Source: Prosthecobacter vanneervenii
GTDB lineage: Bacteria; Verrucomicrobiota; Verrucomicrobiia; Verrucomicrobiales; Verrucomicrobiaceae
Direction: 5' to 3'
DNA: 64,000 nt
Assembly: GCF_014203095.1 (NCBI RefSeq)
Contig: NZ_JACHIG010000003.1
Span: forward strand, 186,001-250,000
The translations under genes were made by a program, and so were the position numbers. Positions within the stretch are counted from its first letter, which is position 1. Every line of letters starts with the position of its first letter. The notes below the pieces were generated by a model. That model saw only the letters and a list, made by a program, of their open reading frames with translations. It made no database searches and was not told where the DNA came from. This document shows positions 18,210 to 26,861 of this stretch, piece after piece.

Positions 18210-19520
18210 ATGGACGTTTTTATCATCTGCCCTGATCACCGTGAAAGCGCCGGATTTGCCCGACGCATCCGCCCGCTGGCACTGCTGCCCGTGCTGGGAA
18301 GATCTCTTTTAGATCTCTGGCTTGAGCACCTAGCAGCTGCGGGAGTCAAACACGCCACTATCTTGGCTGCAGACCGCCCGCATGAAATCCGCCATGCTGT
18401 GGACCAAGGCGGGAAATGGGGCCTCTCCGTAACAGTCCTTTCCGTTAAACGCGAACCCAGCATCGAGGAAACTCGCCAGCGGTTCACCGGCAAGGATTCA
18501 GCCGGCAGAGTGCCTAACATCATCACTCTGGACACTCTTCCTGACATGCCGCACAAGCAGCTTTGGGAGAGCTCGGCAGCACTGCACGACATCCTGCACC
18601 ACCGACTGCTCGTCACTCCAGCCGAGTCGCACCTGACCATGAGGGAGGTCGCGCCCAAGGTTCATGTGAGCACACGCGCCCGTGTGTCAGCTACAGCCAA
18701 AATCGAAGGGCCAGTTTGGATTGGGCCTCAGGTCATCATCGGAGACAACGCCCAAATCCTGGCCGGCTCAGTCATTGAAGAAGCAGCTTACATCGATCGT
18801 GGCGCCATCGTTGGTGATAGCTGGGTGGGGCCCAACACCTATGTTGGAGCGCTGACGAGCGTGCAAAACTCATTTGCCTGGGGAGGTGGTATTGAGAACT
18901 GGCGACACGGATCGTTTCTGGAGATCACGGACGATTTCCTGCTCACCAACCTCACACACAAACCCTTTGGAGGTGTGCGTAGCAACTGGATGGTCCGCAT
19001 CGCTGGACTTGTGCTGATGTTGCTGACTTCACCACTGGCACTTTTGTGCGCGCTATGGTCACTGCTCGTCAAGTGGCAGGCTGTCTTTGAGAATCACCAG
19101 GTAGTTCTGCCGCCCCCTGCAAGACAGGACCGTTACAGCCCAAGCACGCGCATCTATTCGTTAACCTCTGGCCCCGGGCTATTCTCACGGTGGCCGGAGC
19201 TCTGGTCTGTCTGGAAGGGAGACATGCATCTGGTAGGCAATCGACCGCTTTCACCTGCACGCGCATCCGTTTTGACCAATGAGTTTGAACGCATGTGGTT
19301 CGATGCCCCGGCTGGTGTCTTTTCCTATGCAGACATCATGGAGGATGGAATGCCTCATGACAACGATACCGCTCACAGCGCCTGCTACGCCATTCATCGC
19401 TGCCTGAGACTGAACTTGCGCATTTTGTTGCATTGCCTGCCGCGTTTTGCCATTCCCGTGCTCCGCAAGGAGCATGAGATCACACCCAATAACCATACTC
19501 AAACCTGCGCACAGCCATGA
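18210..19520 (+). CDS. Nucleotidyltransferase-like / left-handed beta-helix / sugar-transferase-like fusion
   Basis: 436 residues from the ATG at 18210, two bases after the preceding stop. The N-terminus resembles a sugar-1-phosphate nucleotidyltransferase (IRPLALLPVLGRSLLDLWLEHL) but lacks the usual GxGxRL loop, so it may be inactive. Residues ~150-245 are hexapeptide repeats of a left-handed beta helix (VWIGPQVIIGDNAQILAGSVI). After a hydrophobic segment (GLVLMLLTSPLALLCALWSLL) comes a tail with WSVWKGDMHLVGNRPLSP, which matches the RGDMSIVGPRP element of priming sugar transferases although the rest of that enzyme is missing. It may be a scaffold or regulator of the transferase encoded just upstream; that is inference. 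Confidence 0.7.
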   Translation: MDVFIICPDHRESAGFARRIRPLALLPVLGRSLLDLWLEHLAAAGVKHATILAADRPHEIRHAVDQGGKWGLSVTVLSVKREPSIEETRQRFTGKDSAGRVPNIITLDTLPDMPHKQLWESSAALHDILHHRLLVTPAESHLTMREVAPKVHVSTRARVSATAKIEGPVWIGPQVIIGDNAQILAGSVIEEAAYIDRGAIVGDSWVGPNTYVGALTSVQNSFAWGGGIENWRHGSFLEITDDFLLTNLTHKPFGGVRSNWMVRIAGLVLMLLTSPLALLCALWSLLVKWQAVFENHQVVLPPPARQDRYSPSTRIYSLTSGPGLFSRWPELWSVWKGDMHLVGNRPLSPARASVLTNEFERMWFDAPAGVFSYADIMEDGMPHDNDTAHSACYAIHRCLRLNLRILLHCLPRFAIPVLRKEHEITPNNHTQTCAQP

Positions 19521-19810
19521 CGCTCACACCCACCGCCCATCTCACCGCCCCTGCTGAACTATGCGCCGCCACCGCACGCCAGTGGCGCGACCGGCTTGAC
19601 CATGAAATCAAAGCTGAACATGAAGAAGTCTGCATTGACCTTTCGAAAACTCGGTTCATCGACAGCTCTGGCCTGGGTGTGCTGCTCACCTTGAACAAGA
19701 ATCTTCGTAGCAGGGGAGTCAGCCTCAAACTTCTGAATCCATCAACAGCCGTTTGCCAGCTGATTGAGCTGACACGACTTCACCGTGTTTTTGAAATTAT
19801 TCACGATTGA
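19517..19810 (+). CDS. STAS-domain anti-sigma-factor antagonist
   Basis: 97 residues, a single STAS domain like SpoIIAA/RsbV: CIDLSKTRFIDSSGLGVLLTL, with the phosphorylatable DSSG at residues 49-52. In partner switching, the unphosphorylated STAS protein binds a serine kinase of the RsbW type and frees the kinase's other partner. The next gene, 6 bases downstream, encodes both an RsbW-like ATPase and an RsbU-like phosphatase, so the natural kinase and phosphatase of this protein are adjacent. It overlaps the preceding gene by 4 bases. No sigma factor is encoded in the window. Confidence 0.92.
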   Translation: MTLTPTAHLTAPAELCAATARQWRDRLDHEIKAEHEEVCIDLSKTRFIDSSGLGVLLTLNKNLRSRGVSLKLLNPSTAVCQLIELTRLHRVFEIIHD

Positions 19811-19816
19811 AACCGC

Positions 19817-21589
19817 ATGTCGCATCCACAGCAGCAGTTCAACGGCTTCCGGCTTGATTTTCCAGCAACGCTGGACGATGCCCGTGAAGCCGTCCGTGCT
19901 GTGATCCTGTGGCTGGCCAATGAGAAAGTCAGTGCAGAGGAATGCCAGCAATGGGAGCTGGTGCTGGCGGAAGCTGCGAATAATGCTGTCTTGTACGCAA
20001 CACCGGAGCAGGCAGGACACTCCGTGCGTATTGAAGCAACTCTCGCTCTTGATGAAGTCGAGATCCGCATCACTGACCATACTTGCGGCTTTGACTGGCC
20101 GGAGCATGTCGAGCTGCCAGAAGACGATGAGTCCGATCATGGCCGCGGGCTTTTCATCATCAGTTCGCTCACCGATCAGGCATCCTATCTTCGAGGCCAG
20201 GGGCAAAACGTGCTCCTCCTAAAATCCAAGCTTAAAACTCCGCTGCCAGCCAAAGAGAACACCGAAGAGACGCTTGATCTCATGACGGCGGAAGTGGCCT
20301 CGTGTTACGAAACTCTGGCCAATATTTTCCGGCTCATCGCTGATGCAGGCAATGACGTGGAGCCTGTGGCTCTGGCAACTCGCTGGCTGGAGGAGCTGCG
20401 TGAGCTGGCAGGAGCAGATTTTCTCATCTTACGAATGGCATCCAGTGATGGCCTTCTTATGCCGCTGCTTGGCAGCGCACCCTCCCCATTGAACTGGGAA
20501 GCACATCTCGATCTGCGCAGTGCAGACTATATTGAAAGCAGGGCCGCCAAAACACGACAAGACCAGTGGTTTGACTGTGGCACAGACTTTATGCCTGCAG
20601 ACCCGCTGCTTAAGGCGGGCAAGCACATCAGCGGATTGACGCACCCGCTGGAAAGTGGCGGCGACCTCGCCGGAGTGCTGACCGTCGGCGTCTTCCAGCC
20701 GCACTGGGAGCCTTCAGCGCGTGAATTGAATGTGGTGAGAAGTCTTGGCGATTTTCTCGGTGCATTGCTCCACGGTCTTCATCGGCGTGATGAAGCGAAT
20801 CAAGCACGTCTCATGAAAAGAGAGCTGCAGATCGCAGCGGAGATTCAACGCTCACTGCTGCCGACCGAACTCCCCCAAAGCCCGTTTGTTCATTGTGCCG
20901 CTCATCTTGCCACGGTGGGGGAGGTAGGCGGCGATTACCTCGATGCCATCCTCCTGGCCGATGGCAGCATGCTTTTTGTGGTGGCCGATGTCATGGGCAA
21001 AGGAGTGCCTGCGGCCTTGTTTGCCACCGCGTTTCATAGCCTGCTGCACTCGCACCTTGATCTGGCGTCAAAACCCTCCGCCCTGATGAACCGCCTTAAC
21101 CAGGCCATGTTCTCTGAACTGGACCGGGCGGACATGTTTATCACAGCGCAGCTGGTGCATGTGACAGCTGATGGGCAGTGGCTCCAGGTCTGCGGAGCCG
21201 GGCACGCTCCACTGCTTATGAGCAATGGCAGGCAGGTTCAAGAGGTCTCCGCAGACGGCCCTCCTCTGGGGGTGACTGCCGACGCCAGCTATCAGGACTT
21301 TTCGACCAGCTTTTCTTTGCACTCCCATGTGCTGCTGCACACGGACGGCTTGAGCGATGTGGTCTCAGGCGGGGGCATTTTAAGCCGTGATGTACTACAC
21401 GAATGGCTCCTCAAGACGGCTGCAGGCAGCACCGGAGCAGTCGATGCAAGAGACAGCCTCCATCGCCTCCACCGCAGTGCCGTCGATGCCTCACATCAGC
21501 AAGATGACGCCACTTTTCTAATCATCACTCGAGTCTCTCATTCTCACCCCTCTGCGGCACACAACTCCCTGTCCCATGCAAAAAGATAG
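19817..21589 (+). CDS. RsbW-like ATPase fused to GAF and SpoIIE/RsbU-type PP2C phosphatase
   Basis: 590 residues. Residues ~10-135 form a serine-kinase-type HATPase: N-box ELVLAEAANNAVLYA, G1 DHTCGFDW, G2 HGRGLFII. Residues ~165-330 form a GAF-like sensor. A helical linker (LMKRELQIAAEIQRSLLP, typical before RsbU catalytic domains) leads to the phosphatase at ~355-575 with GGDYLDAI, VVADVMGKGVPAAL, HTDGLSD and QQDDATFLII carrying the metal-binding Asp residues. One chain could therefore both phosphorylate and dephosphorylate STAS partners. Likely substrates are the STAS protein just upstream and the STAS domains of the GT26 fusion at 31307. Opposing activities in one chain imply tight control through the GAF domain, which is inferred. 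Confidence 0.88.
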   Translation: MSHPQQQFNGFRLDFPATLDDAREAVRAVILWLANEKVSAEECQQWELVLAEAANNAVLYATPEQAGHSVRIEATLALDEVEIRITDHTCGFDWPEHVELPEDDESDHGRGLFIISSLTDQASYLRGQGQNVLLLKSKLKTPLPAKENTEETLDLMTAEVASCYETLANIFRLIADAGNDVEPVALATRWLEELRELAGADFLILRMASSDGLLMPLLGSAPSPLNWEAHLDLRSADYIESRAAKTRQDQWFDCGTDFMPADPLLKAGKHISGLTHPLESGGDLAGVLTVGVFQPHWEPSARELNVVRSLGDFLGALLHGLHRRDEANQARLMKRELQIAAEIQRSLLPTELPQSPFVHCAAHLATVGEVGGDYLDAILLADGSMLFVVADVMGKGVPAALFATAFHSLLHSHLDLASKPSALMNRLNQAMFSELDRADMFITAQLVHVTADGQWLQVCGAGHAPLLMSNGRQVQEVSADGPPLGVTADASYQDFSTSFSLHSHVLLHTDGLSDVVSGGGILSRDVLHEWLLKTAAGSTGAVDARDSLHRLHRSAVDASHQQDDATFLIITRVSHSHPSAAHNSLSHAKR

Positions 21590-21983
21590 CCCCATACTGG
21601 TCGTTGATGACGAACCGCACATGAGGAAAGTAGCTGAGTTGAGCATCAAGCCCCTCGGGCACCCAGTGCTTCTCGCAGCTGACGGACAGGAAGCAGTTCA
21701 ACTGGCACGCAGCAGACGCCCTTGTGTGATACTCCTTGATCACATCATGCCCGTCATGGACGGCAAAACCGCGCTGCAGCAGCTGAAGTCTGACCCTGAG
21801 ACAAGCCACATACCAGTCATTATTTTAAGCTCCCGTGGCCAGCTTGCTGTAGGCCAGTATCAGGGTTTTGAAACTGCGACCATGTTTGTCTCAAAGCCAT
21901 TCAGCCCGGCACTGCTTCGTCGTGAGGTGGAAAAGCTGATCACGGCCTCCGTCTCTGTGGAACCTCAACTTGCATCATCATGA
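21576..21983 (+). CDS. CheY-like single-domain response regulator
   Basis: 135 residues, a receiver domain only: acidic pocket VVDDEPH (residues 9-15), phospho-acceptor Asp55 in VILLDHIMPVMDG, and switch region VIILSSRG with FVSKPFSP. It has no output domain, so it acts by protein contact or as a phosphate shuttle. It starts inside the end of the kinase/phosphatase gene (14-base overlap) and overlaps the next gene by 4. It could pass phosphate between the hybrid kinase at 13212 and other receivers; not shown by sequence. Confidence 0.93.
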   Translation: MQKDSPILVVDDEPHMRKVAELSIKPLGHPVLLAADGQEAVQLARSRRPCVILLDHIMPVMDGKTALQQLKSDPETSHIPVIILSSRGQLAVGQYQGFETATMFVSKPFSPALLRREVEKLITASVSVEPQLASS

Positions 21984-23176
21984 AACAACGACTGGACCTT
22001 TTCATCATGATCGACGCCTGTGGGTGGGAGATCATCAAGGAGCGCCCCAAGTTTCTGGGAACAATAGCTCCGCATCGCCGGAGGCTGGAAAGCGTTTTTG
22101 GCTACAGCAGCACCTGTGTGCCAAGCATCCTCAGCGGGCGTTGGCCAGACGAACACCACAACTGGTGCTACTTCATCCATGATCCCGAGAATTCACCATT
22201 CCGCAGGCTCCGATGGCTGCGCTGGCTGCCGAAAGCACTGACCAGCCGCCGTATCGTGCGGCGCCACCTGACGAAAGTGGTCAAATGGGCCCTGGGCTTT
22301 AAAGGCTACTTTGACCTCTATAACATCCCCTTCCATCACATCCACCTTTTCGATTTCACTGAAAAGAAAAGTCCTCTGCAGCCACGTGGCATGAACCGCG
22401 GCCCGAATGTATTTGATCTCCTTGTGCAAAAAGGGGTGCCCTACTTCGTGACTGATCCCTCGCTGAGTGAACCCGTCAACCGTGACAGGTTGCTTGCCGA
22501 CATCGAGGATGAGCGAATTGATTTCGCATTCCAATACTGGGCAGGCCTGGATGGCTTGCTGCACCGCGTAGGCAATTTGTCGCCAGAGATTGATATCAAG
22601 CTGACGGAGTATGAAAAATGGATATCGGAGACGATGACTGCCGCCAAGAAGCATTATCGCGAAGTCAATCTCTTCGTCTTCAGCGATCATGGTATGGCAA
22701 ACTGCGATCAGCATCTGGATCTTCGCAGCCAGATCGACGCTTTGGGCCTCCGGATAGGAAAGGACTACAATGTGGTGTATGACAGCACAATGGCACGTTT
22801 CTGGTTTTTTAATGACGAAGCACGTGAAAAAATCACCCATGTTCTTCAAGGTGTTCCCGAAGGCCGTATCATGCCTGAGGATGAGCTTCGGAAATTCCGG
22901 GCCTATTTTGAAGACGGACGTTTTGGCGAAATCATCTTTCTGGTCAGAGAGGGCGTGTTGATCGTCCCCAGCCACATGGGAGAGCGTCCTATCCGCGCCA
23001 TGCACGGTTACCATCCTTATGATCCTCAGAGCTACGCCACACTGTTTAGCAACACAGCCGCCATTCCAGAGGACATCACCCACATACCGCACATTCACCG
23101 CCTGATGGAAAAGGCCATGGAAAGAACGGAGACCACCAAGTCCGCCTCCAGTTCAGTGCATGCACTGGCCGCCTGA
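21980..23176 (+). CDS. Alkaline-phosphatase-superfamily (type I phosphodiesterase-like) protein
   Basis: 398 residues, no signal peptide. Superfamily metal-site elements are in order: MIDACGW (Asp12), a nucleophile loop YSSTCVPSILSGRWP (Thr45 the likely nucleophile), VFSDHGMANC and MHGYHPYD. Between them is FAFQYWAGLDGLLHRVG, where D and H match the second metal site. Members hydrolyse phosphate mono/diesters or transfer phospho groups such as phosphoglycerol or phosphoethanolamine. The apparent cytoplasmic location and its place inside an EPS operon suggest handling of a phosphorylated intermediate or of a nucleotide; the substrate is unknown. Overlaps the CheY-like gene by 4 bases. Confidence 0.8.
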   Translation: MKQRLDLFIMIDACGWEIIKERPKFLGTIAPHRRRLESVFGYSSTCVPSILSGRWPDEHHNWCYFIHDPENSPFRRLRWLRWLPKALTSRRIVRRHLTKVVKWALGFKGYFDLYNIPFHHIHLFDFTEKKSPLQPRGMNRGPNVFDLLVQKGVPYFVTDPSLSEPVNRDRLLADIEDERIDFAFQYWAGLDGLLHRVGNLSPEIDIKLTEYEKWISETMTAAKKHYREVNLFVFSDHGMANCDQHLDLRSQIDALGLRIGKDYNVVYDSTMARFWFFNDEAREKITHVLQGVPEGRIMPEDELRKFRAYFEDGRFGEIIFLVREGVLIVPSHMGERPIRAMHGYHPYDPQSYATLFSNTAAIPEDITHIPHIHRLMEKAMERTETTKSASSSVHALAA

Positions 23177-23192
23177 AACCTCTGTTTCCACT

Positions 23193-23921
23193 ATGACACT
23201 CACATTTCCCTCTTTGACCTCGCTGTGGCAAAATTTCCGCCTTCGCTGGTATTTCAAATTCACTCTGCCGGCCAAGACTCGCGCCACTCTCCATGGTGTG
23301 GAGCTGGACATCAGCATGTTGTCCTCGATCATGAAGAACAACATTCTCGAAGGCCGCTATGAGTTTCAGGAGTGCAGGCTGGCCAGACGTTGCCTGAATT
23401 CAAATGACGTAGTTCTTGAGCTGGGCGGTGCCATCGGTTTCATCGGTTTGTTTTGCCGCAAAGTGATTGGTGTCAGACACCATCTAACAGTGGAGGCTAA
23501 TCCCGCCACCATCGAAATTTTACAACGCAACTACCGGCTTAACTCCATGACGCCCGAAGTTGTGCACGCTGCGGCTGCAGCCGCGGATGGTGAGATTTCA
23601 TTGGATGTAGGTGGCGAGTTTTGGGAAAACTCGATTGTCTCTAGGCAAGAAGGCGGAAAAAAGATCCAGGTCCCCTCTCGGAGCCTTCATTCGCTTTCAG
23701 CCCTGCTGCCCGAAAAGCCTACGGTCTTGATCTGCGATATTGAAGGTGCCGAAACGCACCTCGACTTCAGTCAGCTCCCTTCTACCGTCACCCGAATGAT
23801 CATTGAACTGCATCCAAGCATGGTCGGGGAAGCAGCGGTGAACGACCTCGTTGAGAAGTTTCACAATCTGGGATTCCGCACCGAGACCGTGGAGGAAAAC
23901 ACCTGGCTTTTCGTGCGCTGA
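23193..23921 (+). CDS. FkbM-family methyltransferase
   Basis: 242 residues from the ATG at 23193 (16 bases after the preceding stop; an upstream in-frame start at 23160 would overlap and adds unlike residues). The SAM-binding core reads VLELGGAIGFIGLF, then TVEANPATIEILQRNY, with the FkbM-type element ICDIEGAETHLD near the C-terminus. FkbM enzymes O-methylate sugars and polyketides and are common in polysaccharide loci, so methylation of an EPS sugar is likely. Followed by a 66-base gap that contains a dispersed palindrome. Confidence 0.87.
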   Translation: MTLTFPSLTSLWQNFRLRWYFKFTLPAKTRATLHGVELDISMLSSIMKNNILEGRYEFQECRLARRCLNSNDVVLELGGAIGFIGLFCRKVIGVRHHLTVEANPATIEILQRNYRLNSMTPEVVHAAAAAADGEISLDVGGEFWENSIVSRQEGGKKIQVPSRSLHSLSALLPEKPTVLICDIEGAETHLDFSQLPSTVTRMIIELHPSMVGEAAVNDLVEKFHNLGFRTETVEENTWLFVR

Positions 23922-23929
23922 ATTCACAA

Positions 23930-23945
23930 CCCCGCAGCTGCGGGG
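23930..23945. repeat. Dispersed GC-rich palindrome, copy 3
   Basis: A perfect 16-base palindrome, CCCCGCAGCTGCGGGG, nine bases after the methyltransferase stop. The right flank is ATTGTTGATT. Not followed by a T-run on either strand. Confidence 0.7.
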
Positions 23946-23987
23946 ATTGTTGATTAATCCACTCACCGCGAGGTTTCTGCAATCGCG

Positions 23988-25556
23988 ATGACATACGACT
24001 CCGTCAAAAAAACCATCTGGAGCAACGCTCTCTCGAACTATCTCCGCACCTTTATCGGGATCATTGTCGGCCTGGTGACATTCCGGCTTTTATACCAAGC
24101 CCTGCCTAAAGAGTCTTTCGGTTTCTGGTCCCTGCTCTGGAGCGTTTTTGGTTACGGCATCCTGTTGGATTTTGGCTTCGGCTTTGCTGCGCAGAAGCGT
24201 GTGGCTGAACTCTCCGTTTCGCGTGATTGGAACAAGCTGAGCCAGGTTTTAAGCACCATTTTGTTTTTCTATCTGGCGGTGGCTGCGGTGATGGCTGTGG
24301 TGGTTGCAGTTGGAGCAGACAGAATTGTGACTGCCTTTGGTGTCTCCGCAGCCAATCACGCAGAATTTCGCATCGTGCTGATCGCTTTTTTTGCTGCCAT
24401 AGGGCTGGCTTTTCCGCTGGGCATCTTTCCCGAAATTTTGCGTGGGCAGCAGCGCATCAGCACCGCCAACACCATCATCACTTTGTCCATGCTGATGAGG
24501 CTTGTGGTCATCGCGTGGGCCGTGCATGCAGGTTGGAGTCTGCTAAGCATCATGCTCACAGCTCTGTTCTTCGCGCTGGCCCCGGATCTGGTCTCAGCAT
24601 TTTTTGCACTACGTCATATGCCTGAGGTAAAGCTGCGCCCGGGACTGTTTTCAAAGTCCATCATGCGTGAGACCATGGGCTTTTCCATTTTCGCCTATAT
24701 CAGCACGGCAACGAATATCGTTCTGGGCAAAACAGACCAGCTCGTGCTGGGTGCCACCCTTTCCGTCGGAGCCGTCGCTGTTTACCAGGCTGGAGCCAAG
24801 GTGGCCGAGGTCTTTGCGCAGTTTACCAAACAGATGCAGGAGGCACTTTCTCCGGCCGCTGCTCATCTTCATGCCACAGGAGACCACTCTGCGCTGCGTG
24901 ATCTGCTCCAGCGTGGCACCCGATGGAGCGCCATCATCTCCACGCCTTTGTATGTGTTATGTGCTTTTGAACTGGAGCCTCTGCTGAAGGTGCTGACGGG
25001 AGATTCTCAAATCGCTGCCGAAACCTGGCAGGTGGCGCAGGTGCTGTTGCTCTGGTATTACACCTCCACACTAACCCACAGTGTCAGCAAACGGATTTAC
25101 ATGATGACAGGCCATGAAAGACGTCTCATGTGGCTGGGCGTTGGCGAGGCCGTTGTTAATCTTGTCTTGAGTGTTTCACTGGCGCTCATTTTCAAAAATG
25201 TAGTCAGTGTGGCTGTGGGCTCACTGCTCCCCACTGTTTTGTTCGGATGGCTGCTGCTGTGGCCTTGGGTGGCCAGGGACGTGGAGCTGCACCCCTGGCA
25301 GTTGTTTCGTGAAGCGGTGCTGCCGGCCTGGATCTCATGTCTCCCTGCCACGGTTGTGCTGGCGCTCCCCGCGTTTTATCCGCAACTTCAGATCGAAAAC
25401 GCCTGGCTGCGCATTCTTTTGATGGGCGGAGCTGGTGGGATCACAGCGATGATTTGCCTATGGTTCAAGTCCTTGACTGCTGAAGAGCGTCAGACTTTGC
25501 GCGCCCGGCTGCCCCGTCTGTTCAAGAAGAACCCGCCTGCTCTTCAGGCCGCTTAA
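23988..25556 (+). CDS. Wzx-like polysaccharide flippase
   Basis: 522 residues with about 12-14 hydrophobic segments, an oligosaccharide flippase of the MOP superfamily. N-terminal KKTIWSNALSNYLRTFIGIIVGLVTF is followed by GFWSLLWSVFGYGILLDFGFG and, in the middle, FGKTDQLVLGA-like ISTATNIVLGKTDQLVLGA. It moves undecaprenyl-diphosphate-linked repeat units across the inner membrane. Together with the Wzy-like protein at 43115 and the Wzz-like domain at 34846, it marks a Wzx/Wzy-dependent route rather than a synthase or ABC route. Confidence 0.88.
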   Translation: MTYDSVKKTIWSNALSNYLRTFIGIIVGLVTFRLLYQALPKESFGFWSLLWSVFGYGILLDFGFGFAAQKRVAELSVSRDWNKLSQVLSTILFFYLAVAAVMAVVVAVGADRIVTAFGVSAANHAEFRIVLIAFFAAIGLAFPLGIFPEILRGQQRISTANTIITLSMLMRLVVIAWAVHAGWSLLSIMLTALFFALAPDLVSAFFALRHMPEVKLRPGLFSKSIMRETMGFSIFAYISTATNIVLGKTDQLVLGATLSVGAVAVYQAGAKVAEVFAQFTKQMQEALSPAAAHLHATGDHSALRDLLQRGTRWSAIISTPLYVLCAFELEPLLKVLTGDSQIAAETWQVAQVLLLWYYTSTLTHSVSKRIYMMTGHERRLMWLGVGEAVVNLVLSVSLALIFKNVVSVAVGSLLPTVLFGWLLLWPWVARDVELHPWQLFREAVLPAWISCLPATVVLALPAFYPQLQIENAWLRILLMGGAGGITAMICLWFKSLTAEERQTLRARLPRLFKKNPPALQAA

Positions 25557-25562
25557 TCCGCT

Positions 25563-26861
25563 ATGCTAGCCTCACATATACTTCGCAAGTACGATCCAGC
25601 TCACTGGGGTGGAACTGAAACAGCCGTCCAGCGACTCGTCCAGGGCCTGCAACACCACGGCATTAGCTCGATGGTGCACGCTCCGCACTGTGCCACCAGC
25701 AGCTCCTCTGATCCACTTAGTGACGCAGGAGCCCGTGTTCAGCGCTATAAAGCTTTTGTTCCCGTGGCTGGCATTTCTGCTGCCCAGCGGGAAGCCTTGG
25801 TTTCATGGGGTGGAAATCTGTTTTCTTTTGAGCTTTTCTGGCAACTGCGGTCCTCCGGTGCTGATGTCATGCACTCTCATGCCTTAAACCGCATTGCGGG
25901 AATCAGCCTTATGGCGGCCAGATCACGTGGTGTTCCCCACGCGATCACCCTGCATGGCGGCGCGCTGGACATTCCCGAAGAAGTAAACGCTAAGCTCACA
26001 GCCCCGCTAAAAGGCGGATTTGAATGGGGCAAAACACTTGGTGCTCTCGTGCGCAGCCGTCATGCACTCGGAAAGACAGATGCCATTTTTACCTGTAATC
26101 CCAAGGAAGCCGCACTCCTGCAGGAAAAATATCCACATCAGCGCATTATCGTTCAGCCTCACTCAGTCCCCGCTGCTCAGTACGCCGTCGAGCACCGTGC
26201 TGCGGCACTTCAGGCTTTCCCACAAATCGCCGGTCGTGATTTGATCGTCAAAGTCGCCCGGCTGGATCCGGCAAAGAATCTTCCCTGGCTGGTGCGCCAG
26301 ATGCCCGCCATCAAGCGCCGCCATCCGCGGGCGATGCTGGTGCTGATAGGCGCAGGCACCACTCAGAGTGTTGTCGACGAACTTCGCCGTGAAATCAGCA
26401 GACTGGGACTTGCAAATGATGTGCTGCTCACAGGCGGTCTTCCCTCAGGCAGTCCCGAGTTGATCGGCCTCATTCAGTATGCTCGCCTGTTTGTGCTGTC
26501 CTCGACGGCAGAGCCATTTGGCATCGTGATTCTGGAAGCATGGGCCGCAGGCACTCCGGTGCTTTCCTCCCGCACATCTGGAGCGGTCTCTCTCATCGAG
26601 CACGGGCGCACGGGCCTTCTTTATGATTTGGACCACACTGCCGATTTCCATTCCGGAATCGACACACTCATGATGAACAATGAAGTGCACCTCCATTTAT
26701 GTGCCAAGGCACTTGAACGTGTGCGCAAGGATTTTGATGTTACGTCCATCGCAGGTCGCGTAGCCAAGGTTTATGCTGAACTGATCGAAGCCAAAAGGAT
26801 GAAAGGTTCGACTCAAAGTTCATCTTCCCAGCAGCCGCATCTGGCGGCCAAACTGTCATGA
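25563..26861 (+). CDS. GT4 glycosyltransferase
   Basis: 432 residues, GT-B fold. N-terminal KYDPAHWGGTETAVQRLVQGL is the acceptor-side loop with the GGTE signature. Donor-side elements are VKVARLDPAKNLPWLV, VLIGAG, EPFGIVILEAWAAGTPVLSS (E-x7-E) and HGRTGLLYDLDH. It begins 6 bases after the flippase and overlaps the next gene by 4. Probably one of the sequential transferases building the repeat unit; the sugar is not predictable. The Ser/Gln-rich end (STQSSSSQQPHL) is not conserved in the family. Confidence 0.9.
   Translation: MLASHILRKYDPAHWGGTETAVQRLVQGLQHHGISSMVHAPHCATSSSSDPLSDAGARVQRYKAFVPVAGISAAQREALVSWGGNLFSFELFWQLRSSGADVMHSHALNRIAGISLMAARSRGVPHAITLHGGALDIPEEVNAKLTAPLKGGFEWGKTLGALVRSRHALGKTDAIFTCNPKEAALLQEKYPHQRIIVQPHSVPAAQYAVEHRAAALQAFPQIAGRDLIVKVARLDPAKNLPWLVRQMPAIKRRHPRAMLVLIGAGTTQSVVDELRREISRLGLANDVLLTGGLPSGSPELIGLIQYARLFVLSSTAEPFGIVILEAWAAGTPVLSSRTSGAVSLIEHGRTGLLYDLDHTADFHSGIDTLMMNNEVHLHLCAKALERVRKDFDVTSIAGRVAKVYAELIEAKRMKGSTQSSSSQQPHLAAKLS

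Noticed and set aside
22193-23098. A 301-codon open frame antisense to the phosphatase-superfamily gene
   Set aside because: Product shows no motifs and the opposite strand is part of a tightly overlapping operon.
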